From positions 2,449,400-2,513,399 of the forward strand of contig NZ_LT827021.1 of assembly GCF_900169505.1 (NCBI RefSeq): 64,000 nt of DNA, read 5' to 3'. Positions 24,916 through 32,373 of the stretch are shown piece after piece. Source of the DNA: Arabiibacter massiliensis (lineage in GTDB: Bacteria > Actinomycetota > Coriobacteriia > Coriobacteriales > Eggerthellaceae). The position numbers and the translations under genes were made by a program. How positions within the stretch are numbered: the first letter of the stretch is position 1; each line of letters begins with the position of its first letter. Below the pieces are notes generated by a model, which worked only from the letters and a program-made list of their open reading frames with translations, was not told the DNA's origin and made no database searches.

Positions 24916-25905
24916 CTAGTTCTCGAAGTGCTCGCTGAAGCGGGCGATCTGCTTGTTCTCGCGGATGACGGCCGCGCTTTCGGGGGCCTCGACGCGCTTG
25001 AAGAAGAAGTGCACGTAGTGGGCGAACACGTAGGCCACCATCACCACCGCCACCGTCGTCTCGGCCAGCAGCAGCACGTCAAGCACGGGCGTGGGGCCCC
25101 AGCCGCTCGCATAGAAGAACGCGAGCGCCTTGCCCAGCGCCGTGGCCGTGATGACGAAGGGGAACGTCATGGCCGCGTAGCTGGGATAGAACTTGAGCCG
25201 CAGGAGCAGCGGCAGCCGCGAGAGCACCGCCACGAAGAGGAGCTGCGCCAGCACCAGCATGACGGCCACGAACACCGCGTTGGGCTCGGCCGCCGTGGCG
25301 AGGTAGCCCACGATGGACAGGCTCATCGGCGCCGTGTAGATGCAGAACAGCGGGCGCGCGGCCTCGGGCACCTCATGCTTCGCATACCGGTACGTCACCA
25401 AGCCGAGCAGCACGAGGTAGCATGCGAACCCGAACCAGAACAGCACGTGCCCAACCAGCTGCATGCCGAATGTGGGAGCGGTCGCCGAGGCCACCACGAT
25501 GCCCACGTAGCAGATGAAGTAGGTGGGGAACACCTCGTGCAGCTTGAAGCGGGCGAAGAAGCGCGAGGTGAACCATCCCATGAGCGCAAGGTGCGCCACG
25601 ATGGCCGCCGCCCACAGCGCCTCGGCCGCCTCGTAGGCGAAGGGCGCAAGGTAGGTGGCAAGCTGCATGAGCGTCATGAACAGGGTGGCGCTGACGCTGG
25701 CCATGATAGAGTTCTGCAGGTCGTCGCGGATCATGCCGGGGAACAGCACGATCTTCGCAGAAAGCAGGACGACGAGAAGGAGCGCCAGCACGCCGCAGAG
25801 GGCGTGGGCGATCTCGGTGTAGGGCTGCAGAAGGTTGCCCAACGCAGCCAAGCCGAGCGCGACGCCGGCTGTGGGGATGGGGACTTTTTTGATAAGTTCG
25901 CGCAC
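24916..25905 (-). CDS. TDT-family transporter (TehA/SLAC1-like)
   Basis: A 329-residue membrane protein with ten predicted helices. It opens with KKVPIPTAGVALGLAALGNLLQ-type sequence, the signature start of the TDT (tellurite-resistance/dicarboxylate) family related to the SLAC1 anion channel. It would move anions or dicarboxylic acids across the inner membrane; the exact substrate is unknown. Translation starts at GTG 25905 behind aaaggtg. A LysR gene is divergent with a palindrome between them, the usual arrangement for a substrate-induced transporter. Confidence 0.85.
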   Translation of the reverse strand: MRELIKKVPIPTAGVALGLAALGNLLQPYTEIAHALCGVLALLLVVLLSAKIVLFPGMIRDDLQNSIMASVSATLFMTLMQLATYLAPFAYEAAEALWAAAIVAHLALMGWFTSRFFARFKLHEVFPTYFICYVGIVVASATAPTFGMQLVGHVLFWFGFACYLVLLGLVTYRYAKHEVPEAARPLFCIYTAPMSLSIVGYLATAAEPNAVFVAVMLVLAQLLFVAVLSRLPLLLRLKFYPSYAAMTFPFVITATALGKALAFFYASGWGPTPVLDVLLLAETTVAVVMVAYVFAHYVHFFFKRVEAPESAAVIRENKQIARFSEHFEN

Positions 25906-26126
25906 GTTAACACCTTTCTGCTGGGCGCATCATAAACCCATGACGCGCGAAGGGAGGCTGCCGGGCGATGATTCACGCGAAACGCGCACGAAACACGCAC
26001 GGGGCTCGCGTGACGAGTCGGGTGCCATCGGGTGCCGGCCATCCGATGCGCATGCCGCCTCCGCGAGCCGCCGCCTATTCTTCCACGCTTGAACAAGAAA
26101 GAAAACTTCTATATTATTATGAATTG

Positions 26127-26141
26127 ATAACATGTTGTTAT
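26127..26141. promoter_or_regulatory. LysR-type operator between the transporter and regulator
   Basis: A perfect dyad ataaca-tgt-tgttat in an AT-rich stretch of the 291-base divergent intergenic region, about 55 bases upstream of the LysR start. Confidence 0.55.
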
Positions 26142-26196
26142 GATAAACGGGCGGCCCCGACGAACGGGGTGCCTGACCTGGGAGGAAGGCGAGCAC

Positions 26197-27096
26197 ATGC
26201 AGGACTTCCGCGTGGAGACGTTCCTCACGGCGTGCCGCACCATGAACTACACGCGGGCCGCCGAGGAGCTGTCCATCACCCAGCCGGCCGTCTCCCAGCA
26301 CATCGCGCACCTGGAGAAGGCGTACGGCGCGCGGCTGTTCGACTACCGCAGCAAGCGTCTCGTGCTCACGGAGGCCGGCAGGCTGCTGCGCGACGCGCTG
26401 GCCACGATGGCGCACGACGAGCGGATGCTGCGCGAGCGCATGGCCAACGCGCAGTCGGGCGCGCCGGTGAGGCTGGCCGTGGGCATGACGCTCACCGCAG
26501 GCGAGCACCTGGTGGCCGCGCCGCTCGCGGACTGCCTCGTGCGCCACCCCGAGCTGCAGGCCGTCGTGCGATCCGGCGGAACGGGGGAGCTGCTCGGGCT
26601 CCTCGACGCGGGCGAGATCGATTGCGCGTTCATCGAGGGGTTCTTCGACAAGAGCGCCTACAAGTGGGATCTGCTGCGCACGGAGCGGCTCGTGTGCGTG
26701 TGCGCCCCCGGGCACGAGTTCGCGCGCGAGCCCCTCACGATCGAGGATCTGCTCGACGAGCGCCTCATCCTGCGCGAGCGGGGGTCGGGCACGCGCGCCG
26801 TGCTCGAGCATGCGCTGGCCGCGCAGAACCTCACCGTCGAAGGGTTCAAGCGCGCGAGCGTGGTGGAAAGCCTCGGCGTCATCAAGGTGTTCGTGGAGCG
26901 CGACCTGGGCATTTCGTTTCTGTACGAAGCCGCCGTGCGCCGCGAGCTTAATGCCGGCACGCTGCGCGCCGTGCCATTGGCGGGTCCGGCCATCGAGCAC
27001 GGCATCGCCTTCATCCGTCTGGCGGGCAGCGTGTTCGAGAGCGAGCTGCAAGGCCTGTTCGACGAGGTGCGCGCCCTCGCAGACGAAACCGTCTGA
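26197..27096 (+). CDS. LysR-family transcriptional regulator (CysB/CbbR-like)
   Basis: A 299-residue LysR protein: N-terminal helix-turn-helix (TRAAEELSITQPAVSQHIAHLEK) and a periplasmic-binding-fold effector domain. ATG 26197 follows ggaggaaggc; the longer frame from 26140 overlaps the operator and is unlikely. It is divergent from the TDT transporter, which it probably regulates together with itself. The aldo/keto reductase gene downstream has its own promoter, so it is probably not part of the same unit. Confidence 0.88.
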   Translation: MQDFRVETFLTACRTMNYTRAAEELSITQPAVSQHIAHLEKAYGARLFDYRSKRLVLTEAGRLLRDALATMAHDERMLRERMANAQSGAPVRLAVGMTLTAGEHLVAAPLADCLVRHPELQAVVRSGGTGELLGLLDAGEIDCAFIEGFFDKSAYKWDLLRTERLVCVCAPGHEFAREPLTIEDLLDERLILRERGSGTRAVLEHALAAQNLTVEGFKRASVVESLGVIKVFVERDLGISFLYEAAVRRELNAGTLRAVPLAGPAIEHGIAFIRLAGSVFESELQGLFDEVRALADETV

Positions 27097-27105
27097 GATT
27101 GACCC

Positions 27106-27136
27106 TTGACTTGGAGCGCGCTCCAAGCCGTATGAT
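27106..27136 (+). promoter_or_regulatory. MerR-type promoter for the aldo/keto reductase gene
   Basis: TTGACT and TATGAT are separated by 19 bases, too long for ordinary sigma-70 use. The spacer region carries the perfect palindrome CTTGGAGCGCGCTCCAAG (27110-27127). This is the classic layout activated by DNA distortion by a MerR-family regulator. No MerR gene is in the window. Confidence 0.85.
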
Positions 27137-27165
27137 GAGCGGCGAATCCGACGAGAGGAGACCCC

Positions 27166-28287
27166 ATGAGGCCCGAATTCGAATCCACGCCGAAGCTCGG
27201 CTTCGGCTGCATGCGCTTGCCGCTGCTCGACCCCGCCGACCAGACCAGCATCGACCTTCCGCAGCTCGAGCAGATGGTGGACGCGTTTTTGGAAGGCGGC
27301 GGCACGTACTTCGACACCGCGTTCGTCTACCACGAGGGCGCGTCGGAGAAGGCGCTCGGGAAGGCGTTGGTGGCGCGGCATCCGCGCGAGTCGTTCACCA
27401 TCGCAACGAAGTGCTTGGCCTGGGCCGCCGAAAGCGCCGAGGAGGCGAAGTCCAACCTGGGCATGTCGCTTGAGCGCCTGGGCACCGACTACGTGGACTT
27501 CTACCTGCTGCACAACGTGGGCGGCGCGCGCACGGCCAAGTTCGACGAGTACGGCATGTGGAACTTCGCGCGCGAGCAGAAGGCCACCGGGCGCATCCGC
27601 AACTGGGGCTTCTCGATGCACGACGGCCCCGAGGCGCTCGACGCGCTGCTCACGGCGCACCCCGACGTCGATTTCGTGCAGCTGCAGGTGAACTACCTGG
27701 ATTGGGAGAACCCGGTCACGCAGTCGCGCGCCTGCATGGAGGTGGCCGCCAAGCACGGCGTGCCCGTGGTTATCATGGAGCCCGCGCGCGGCGGACGGCT
27801 GGCCGAGCTGCCCGAGCAGGTGGCCGCGCCTTTGCGCGCGTGCCGGCCGGATATGAGCCTGGTGTCGTGGGCGTACCGCTTCTGCTACGGGTTGCCGGGC
27901 GTGCTCACGGTGCTCTCCGGCATGTCCTCGCTTGAGCAGACGCGCCAGAACATGGCCGAGCTCCAGGTGAGTGCGCCGTTCTCGCCCGAGGAGGAGCGCG
28001 CGCTCGCCGAGGCGCGCGAGCTGCTGACGGGGCTGGCCGCCGTGCCGTGCACGAACTGCCGCTACTGTGTGAAGGACTGCCCGCAGGGCGTGGCCATCCC
28101 CACCATCCTGTCGCTGCTGAATCTGGAGCTCATGACCGGCAACCGCGCTTTCGCGAAGAGCCAATACGCATGGCAGGCCGTCGCGCCCGCGTCCGCTTGC
28201 ATCGCCTGCGGCGCCTGCGAGGCCATGTGCCCCCAGAGCATCGATATCGTCCACCACATGGAGACAGCCGCCGCCCACTTCGAGTGA
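27166..28287 (+). CDS. Aldo/keto reductase with C-terminal ferredoxin domain
   Basis: A 373-residue protein. Residues 1-275 form an aldo/keto reductase barrel with the catalytic Asp (FDTA), Tyr (FVYHEG), Lys (ATKCL) and His (LLHNVG). Residues 285-373 carry two 4Fe-4S clusters: CTNCRYCVKDCP and CIACGACEAMCP. This is the predicted-oxidoreductase group (COG1453) common in anaerobes, possibly taking electrons from ferredoxin rather than NADPH alone. The start follows gagaggagacccc. Its stress-type promoter suggests induction by an electrophile or metal. The substrate is unknown. Confidence 0.9.
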   Translation: MRPEFESTPKLGFGCMRLPLLDPADQTSIDLPQLEQMVDAFLEGGGTYFDTAFVYHEGASEKALGKALVARHPRESFTIATKCLAWAAESAEEAKSNLGMSLERLGTDYVDFYLLHNVGGARTAKFDEYGMWNFAREQKATGRIRNWGFSMHDGPEALDALLTAHPDVDFVQLQVNYLDWENPVTQSRACMEVAAKHGVPVVIMEPARGGRLAELPEQVAAPLRACRPDMSLVSWAYRFCYGLPGVLTVLSGMSSLEQTRQNMAELQVSAPFSPEEERALAEARELLTGLAAVPCTNCRYCVKDCPQGVAIPTILSLLNLELMTGNRAFAKSQYAWQAVAPASACIACGACEAMCPQSIDIVHHMETAAAHFE

Positions 28288-28311
28288 TTTTATCCATGAG
28301 TTTGAAAATCA

Positions 28312-28337
28312 ACAAATGTTTCACGTGAAACATTTGT
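28312..28337. other. parS centromere site (ParB-binding), extended palindrome
   Basis: The 16-base parS consensus TGTTTCACGTGAAACA occupies 28317-28332. Five more paired bases on each side make a perfect 26-base palindrome between convergent genes. Confidence 0.92.
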
Positions 28338-28349
28338 GCGCTTGGCGCT

Positions 28350-28370
28350 TTGTCATCCTGAGCGGAGGCA
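28350..28370. repeat. Single tgtcatcctgagcgg repeat copy
   Basis: It resembles the pair at 24685 and provides, on the opposite strand, the stop codon of the ferredoxin-like gene. Confidence 0.7.
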
Positions 28371-29519
28371 GCGTTCGGGGAGGACGCGGCGCTTGGGGAT
28401 GACGATCTCGAGGGGGTCGAAGGCGAACAGCTCGCCCGCCGTGAGCGTCTCCTCGCAGGTGAGCGCGCCGTAGCGGCAGGTTCCCTCGCACACGCCGCAG
28501 TCACGGCAGCGCGCGGGGTCGAATTCAAGCAGCGTTCCGCCGCCCGCCGCTCGGCCGATCTTGCGCAGCGCCCCGGCGGGGCAGAACAGCGCGCACTGGG
28601 CGCAGCCGGAGCAGCGGTCGACGTCGATGGCCACGCGCGGCGCGAGCGCGCGGGGGACGATCGCGCCGTCGTCGGGCAGGCCGGCGGCGTGCAGGTCATC
28701 GAGCAGACGCCAGCGGCGCACGTCGGGCTCGGGCCGCGCGTGGGAGGCCTTGGCCTTCGCGGTGTCGATAAGCGAGGCCCCCACCTGGGAGAGCAGCGCG
28801 CGGCGCGAAGGATCGCCGGCGGCATCGGCGTCCGGCGGCGCGAGCAGCCCTTCTCCGTCCGCATTGAACGCGACGGGCAGCCCCCATGCGTCGCACACGC
28901 GCCGCGCCTCGTCCAGCGCCGCACGTACCCGCGCCTCCACGGCCGCCAGCTCGCACGACGCGCAGGCGCCGAGCAGAGCCTCGACACGCTCCGCACCCGC
29001 GCACGCCAGATGGACGAGCAGCGCCGCATCCACCCACGCAAGGCACGGCAGCACGACGACGCGCTCCCGCTCGAGCCGCAGCCCGGCGGCCGCGCGCTCG
29101 CAGGCGAACCCGGCCGTCGCGGGTTCGGGCTCCCGCGGCTCTTCCTCGCTCGCCTCGGCTGCCGCCTGCGCCCGCGCCGTAGCCCCAGCGGCGGCGACCC
29201 GCGCGAGCAGCTCCTCGTCGTCGAGCGGCGGCAGCGCCAGCAGCGCGTTCGTGGGGCACGCGGCCATGCACGCGCCGCAGCGCACGCACGCCTCGTCGTC
29301 GATGCGGGGGCCGGCGTCCTTCACCGCGTCCACCGAGCCGTAGGGCGCCTCCTCCTCCACGGCCGCCGCGCGCATGGCGACGGCCCCCACGGGACACGCG
29401 TCGGCGCAGGCGGCGCACGACGACTCGCGGTCGCGCACGCGCAGACAGCGCCCGCCGTCGAGCGCTGCCACCGGCGGGCGCTCGGCCAGGCGTTCGGCTA
29501 TGGCGATCAGATCGGGCAC
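28353..29519 (-). CDS. Multi-cluster ferredoxin-type protein (four 4Fe-4S motifs)
   Basis: A 388-residue protein. Two N-terminal ferredoxin motifs (Cys35-x2-Cys38-x3-Cys42 with Cys25, and Cys78, 81, 84, 88) are followed by an Ala/Glu linker. A central domain has conserved LPCLAWVDAAL and GACASCELA cysteines. Two C-terminal clusters follow (DRCSGCAQCALFCP, ARCRDCGVCEGTCRYG). The last Cys group lacks the usual Pro. The central cysteines recall heterodisulfide-reductase-associated proteins, so it may be an electron-transfer hub, but no specific partner is evident. The threonine aldolase gene lies 18 bases upstream on the same strand. The C-terminus is set by an inserted repeat. Confidence 0.8.
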   Translation of the reverse strand: MPDLIAIAERLAERPPVAALDGGRCLRVRDRESSCAACADACPVGAVAMRAAAVEEEAPYGSVDAVKDAGPRIDDEACVRCGACMAACPTNALLALPPLDDEELLARVAAAGATARAQAAAEASEEEPREPEPATAGFACERAAAGLRLERERVVVLPCLAWVDAALLVHLACAGAERVEALLGACASCELAAVEARVRAALDEARRVCDAWGLPVAFNADGEGLLAPPDADAAGDPSRRALLSQVGASLIDTAKAKASHARPEPDVRRWRLLDDLHAAGLPDDGAIVPRALAPRVAIDVDRCSGCAQCALFCPAGALRKIGRAAGGGTLLEFDPARCRDCGVCEGTCRYGALTCEETLTAGELFAFDPLEIVIPKRRVLPERCLRSG

Positions 29520-29537
29520 GGCAGCCCCCTTCTCTTC

Positions 29538-30575
29538 TTACAGCAGCGCGAGCAGTTCGTCCACAGCCTCGGGGCGCGTGGCCCAGCTGGTGGCGAAGCG
29601 CACCACGGTGCGGCCGTCGGGCGTGAGCTCCCAGAAGCCGAACGACGCGTGCTCGGCCAGGCGCGCCTTGGTGGCGTCGTCGAGCACCACGAACTGCTGG
29701 TTGGTAGGCGAGTCCAGGTGCAGCTGGTAGCCCTTCGCGCGGAAGCCCTCGGCCAGTAGCTGCGCCAGCTCCACGGCGTGGCGGCCGGCGTTCTCATAGC
29801 GCAGCCCGCCGTCCTCCTCCTCGAACAGCACGTCGAATTGCAGCCCCAAAAAGCGCCCCTTCGCCAGTAGCGCCCCGCGCTTCTTCATGAGCGTGAAGAA
29901 GTGGTCGTCCAGCCCCGGCTTGGTGAATACCACGGCCTCGCCGCAGAAGGCGCCCACCTTCGTGCCGCCGATGTAGAACGCGTCGCACAGGCGCGCGATG
30001 TCGGGCAGCGCGACGTCGGCGCCCACGGCGGCCAGGCCGTAGCCCAATCGCGCGCCGTCCATGAACAGCCGCATGTCGAAGTCGCGGCACACCTGTGCCA
30101 ATGCCTCCAGCTCGGCCAGCGAGTACACGGTGCCGTACTCGGTGGGATGCGAGATATACACAGCGCCCGGCGCCACGATGTGCTCGCGGTTCTCGTCGGC
30201 CCAGTACGCCTCGCAGTACGCACGCACCTCGGTCGCGTCCAGCTTGCCGTCGTGCTGCGGCAGCGGCAGCGTCTTGCGGCCGCACGCCTCCACGGCGCCC
30301 GCCTCGTGCGCGGTGATGTGGCCGGTGGTGGCGCTCACGATGCCCTCCCACGGCCGCAGGATCTGGTCGGCCACGGCGGCGTTCGCCTGCGTGCCTCCCA
30401 CCAGGAAGTACACGGCCGCCTCCGGGCACGCGCACGCCTCGCGGATGCGCTGCCGGGCGCGCTCGCACACCTCGTCGGTGCCGTAGCCGCTCGTCTGGTC
30501 GAGGTTCGTGGCCGCAAGCCGCTCGATGATGGCCGGATGCGCGCCCTCCATGTAGTCCGAATCGAAATGAAGCAC
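29538..30575 (-). CDS. Low-specificity L-threonine aldolase-like PLP enzyme
   Basis: A 345-residue fold-type I PLP enzyme that would split threonine or allo-threonine to glycine and acetaldehyde. The PLP lysine lies in FYIGGTKVGAFCGEA, and MDGARLGYG provides the cofactor-binding Asp. The N-terminus LHFDSDYMEGAHP matches the beta-eliminating lyase/threonine aldolase family. Translation begins at GTG 30575 behind gaaggga. It is probably co-transcribed with the ferredoxin-type gene. A beta-eliminating role on another amino acid is possible. Confidence 0.85.
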   Translation of the reverse strand: MLHFDSDYMEGAHPAIIERLAATNLDQTSGYGTDEVCERARQRIREACACPEAAVYFLVGGTQANAAVADQILRPWEGIVSATTGHITAHEAGAVEACGRKTLPLPQHDGKLDATEVRAYCEAYWADENREHIVAPGAVYISHPTEYGTVYSLAELEALAQVCRDFDMRLFMDGARLGYGLAAVGADVALPDIARLCDAFYIGGTKVGAFCGEAVVFTKPGLDDHFFTLMKKRGALLAKGRFLGLQFDVLFEEEDGGLRYENAGRHAVELAQLLAEGFRAKGYQLHLDSPTNQQFVVLDDATKARLAEHASFGFWELTPDGRTVVRFATSWATRPEAVDELLALL

Positions 30576-30744
30576 TGGTCGGTCCCTTCGCGTTCCGTTG
30601 TCTGTCGCCTCCTATAGTCGAGTATTTTGCTGCCGAACGCAAGCCGCATCTCGCCGAGCGCGCGCCAAGTGCGGAGAAATCATCCTCGGACCTGGCCATC
30701 GAGCTCACATCGCTCACGGCGTTCTTCTCGCCACAAGAACTAAT

Positions 30745-30778
30745 AGCATAAAAGGGGGCAGGCCCTTTTTGGGACATT
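30745..30778. repeat. Hybrid, decayed GGGGACwGTCCCC-type repeat
   Basis: The left arm gcataaaag is type B and the right arm gggacatt is type A, with a decayed core gggggcaggccc. It looks like a recombinant of two repeat subtypes. Confidence 0.7.
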
Positions 30779-30789
30779 CCGCAAGCCGG

Positions 30790-30871
30790 CGAAAATCCGA
30801 ATCGCCGACTTCCGAAAATCCGAATTTCTCAACCGTGAAAATCCGTACTTTCCATTCGTGATTTTCCGAAT
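30790..30871. repeat. Iteron array A: four 13-bp units, exact 23-bp period
   Basis: Units near cgaaaatccgaat begin at 30790, 30813, 30836 and 30859. The last has ttt in place of aaa. Ten unrelated bases separate units. It directly follows the 3' end of the AAA ATPase gene, in the same orientation as array B on the gene's other side. Confidence 0.9.
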
Positions 30872-30880
30872 AGGCAGCCG

Positions 30881-32182
30881 CTAGGCCCCAAGCGCTCTCA
30901 GAGGAATGACGTATACACCCTCCTCCGTCTTGCGGGCGTATTCGCCCAGCCCCACTATCACAGCGAGGAACTCGGGCTCGCGTGTACGTGCACTCGGGTT
31001 CTTAAGCAGCTTCGCGCGCAGCCGCTCTAGGCTCTCGACGCCCTCGGGAACCTTGTCCTCGCTCACTTTGAACTCGAGCGCTGCCCAACGACCGTCGGCC
31101 AGCTCGATGATCGCATCGGCTTCAAGTCCCGAGTCGTCCCGATAGTAGCGCACGGGCGTCATGCCGACGTTTGGAAGCGCCCGCGCATACACGAGCACGT
31201 CGCGCATGCAAAGGTTCTCGAAGATGAGGCCGAACGTCTGCCAATCTTCAAGGAGCGCCTCGGGCGTCATTCCGAGCGCTGCGGCAGCGAGCGATGGGTC
31301 GGCGAAGTAGCGCTTCTCCTTCAACTGCACGCGTTTCGGCGAGCGCGCGGGCGGAACCCAGCCTTTCACGCCCTCGATCAAATAGAGCGATCGAAGCATC
31401 TCGAGGTAACCAGTGATGGCCTTGTCGCTTGCCAAACCCTCGGGATCCTCCTCGCCGCCGTACATATCGAGTCGCAAGGTCTGATACGTGGCAGCCTGGC
31501 ACAGGTTCCGCGCAAGCGACGCGATCAACCTTTCAGCCATGTCGCTGCTCTTCCCGAGGGTGGGTGCGCTCTCTTCCAGAATCGTGCGCAGATACTCGCG
31601 TGCGATGGTCTGCGCCTTGTCGACAGGCGCGTCGATCGCCTCGGGCCAGCCGCCGCGGCAGGCCATATCCAGCAGCGCCCGCGTGTCGACATCGACTTTC
31701 TGCCGGGAGAACTCGCCCCTGAACAAGCCTGCGAGAGAGACGGCTGCGCTCGATTCGCCCGACTCGGCTAAGCTCATCGGCAGCATGCGAATGCGCCCGA
31801 TGCGGCCGGCCCCGCTGTGGGCGGGCTTATCTTCCTTCTTGCGAGGGGTGGACGAGCCGGTGAGAATCCACAGCCCCTTCTTGCCAGCCGCGTCGTCCAC
31901 GGCGTGCCTGACAACGTCCCAAAGAGCGGGGACGCGCTGCCATTCGTCTATGACGTGCGGCTCGTCGCCTATGAGCATCAGGGAGGGGTCGGCTTTTGCA
32001 AGCGCCAGGTTGTTCCCTCGGTCGACGTAGCTGATGCTGGCAGCATGCGCGCGCGAGGTCCACGTTTTGCCGCACCACTTCGTGCCCGCAATCTCCACGG
32101 CGCCGAAAATGTCAAGGAACCGGTCAACCTCCGCATCGACGATTCGCGGACGGTACCCAGCTGGCTTGATGACGTCGGCCAT
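30881..32182 (-). CDS. AAA ATPase with DUF4143 nuclease-like C-terminus (cassette 1)
   Basis: A 433-residue AAA_14/DUF4143 protein. N-terminal ATPase: Walker A GTKWCGKTW near residue 40, Walker B HVIDEWQ near residue 83, and sensor LTGSST. The C-terminal domain contains EADAIIELADGRWAALEFK; this D...ExK pattern is the core of PD-(D/E)XK nuclease folds, so a nuclease or DNA-binding role is plausible but inferred. The start follows agggaggcgat. It is flanked on both sides by 23-bp-period iterons (arrays A and B), and the nearest unit overlaps its promoter. It is paralogous to the gene at 47483. Codon composition is less GC-rich than neighbours. Confidence 0.85.
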   Translation of the reverse strand: MADVIKPAGYRPRIVDAEVDRFLDIFGAVEIAGTKWCGKTWTSRAHAASISYVDRGNNLALAKADPSLMLIGDEPHVIDEWQRVPALWDVVRHAVDDAAGKKGLWILTGSSTPRKKEDKPAHSGAGRIGRIRMLPMSLAESGESSAAVSLAGLFRGEFSRQKVDVDTRALLDMACRGGWPEAIDAPVDKAQTIAREYLRTILEESAPTLGKSSDMAERLIASLARNLCQAATYQTLRLDMYGGEEDPEGLASDKAITGYLEMLRSLYLIEGVKGWVPPARSPKRVQLKEKRYFADPSLAAAALGMTPEALLEDWQTFGLIFENLCMRDVLVYARALPNVGMTPVRYYRDDSGLEADAIIELADGRWAALEFKVSEDKVPEGVESLERLRAKLLKNPSARTREPEFLAVIVGLGEYARKTEEGVYVIPLRALGA

Positions 32183-32216
32183 ATCGCCTCCCTTTCGCAA
32201 GCGCCTTTTAAAAGGG

Positions 32217-32243
32217 AGTATAGCAGGTTTGGCGAAAATCCGA
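32217..32243 (-). promoter_or_regulatory. Promoter of ATPase cassette 1 overlapping an iteron
   Basis: On the minus strand, TATACT (32222-32217) lies 16 bases after TTCGGA, and that hexamer is part of the first unit of array B. A protein binding the iteron would directly affect RNA polymerase. Confidence 0.5.
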
Positions 32244-32314
32244 ATAGATGAAGTACGATTTTCCGAACTTCATAAGAAAGAAAATCCGAATTATTCATTT
32301 CGTATTTTCCGAGC
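32233..32314. repeat. Iteron array B: four 13-bp units, exact 23-bp period
   Basis: Units begin at 32233, 32256, 32279 and 32302, alternating cgaaaatccgaat-like and cgattttccgaac-like forms. Sequence and period match array A on the other side of the gene. Confidence 0.9.
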
Positions 32315-32373
32315 CCCTAGGGTTGTGCACTAGTCAGTATGAGTGCGCAGCAGAGGCGTTTTGAGGGAGCGAA

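Larger units (their letters stand above)
30576..30880. other. 305-base intergenic region with a repeat remnant and iteron array
   Basis: The threonine aldolase side must hold its promoter. The rest is a hybrid palindromic repeat (30745-30778) and the four-unit iteron array (30790-30871). No gene is seen. Confidence 0.6.

Noticed and set aside
30790..32314. CRISPR array
   Set aside because: Units are 13 bases with 10-base spacers, only four per array, and no cas genes are near. The layout fits protein-binding iterons instead.
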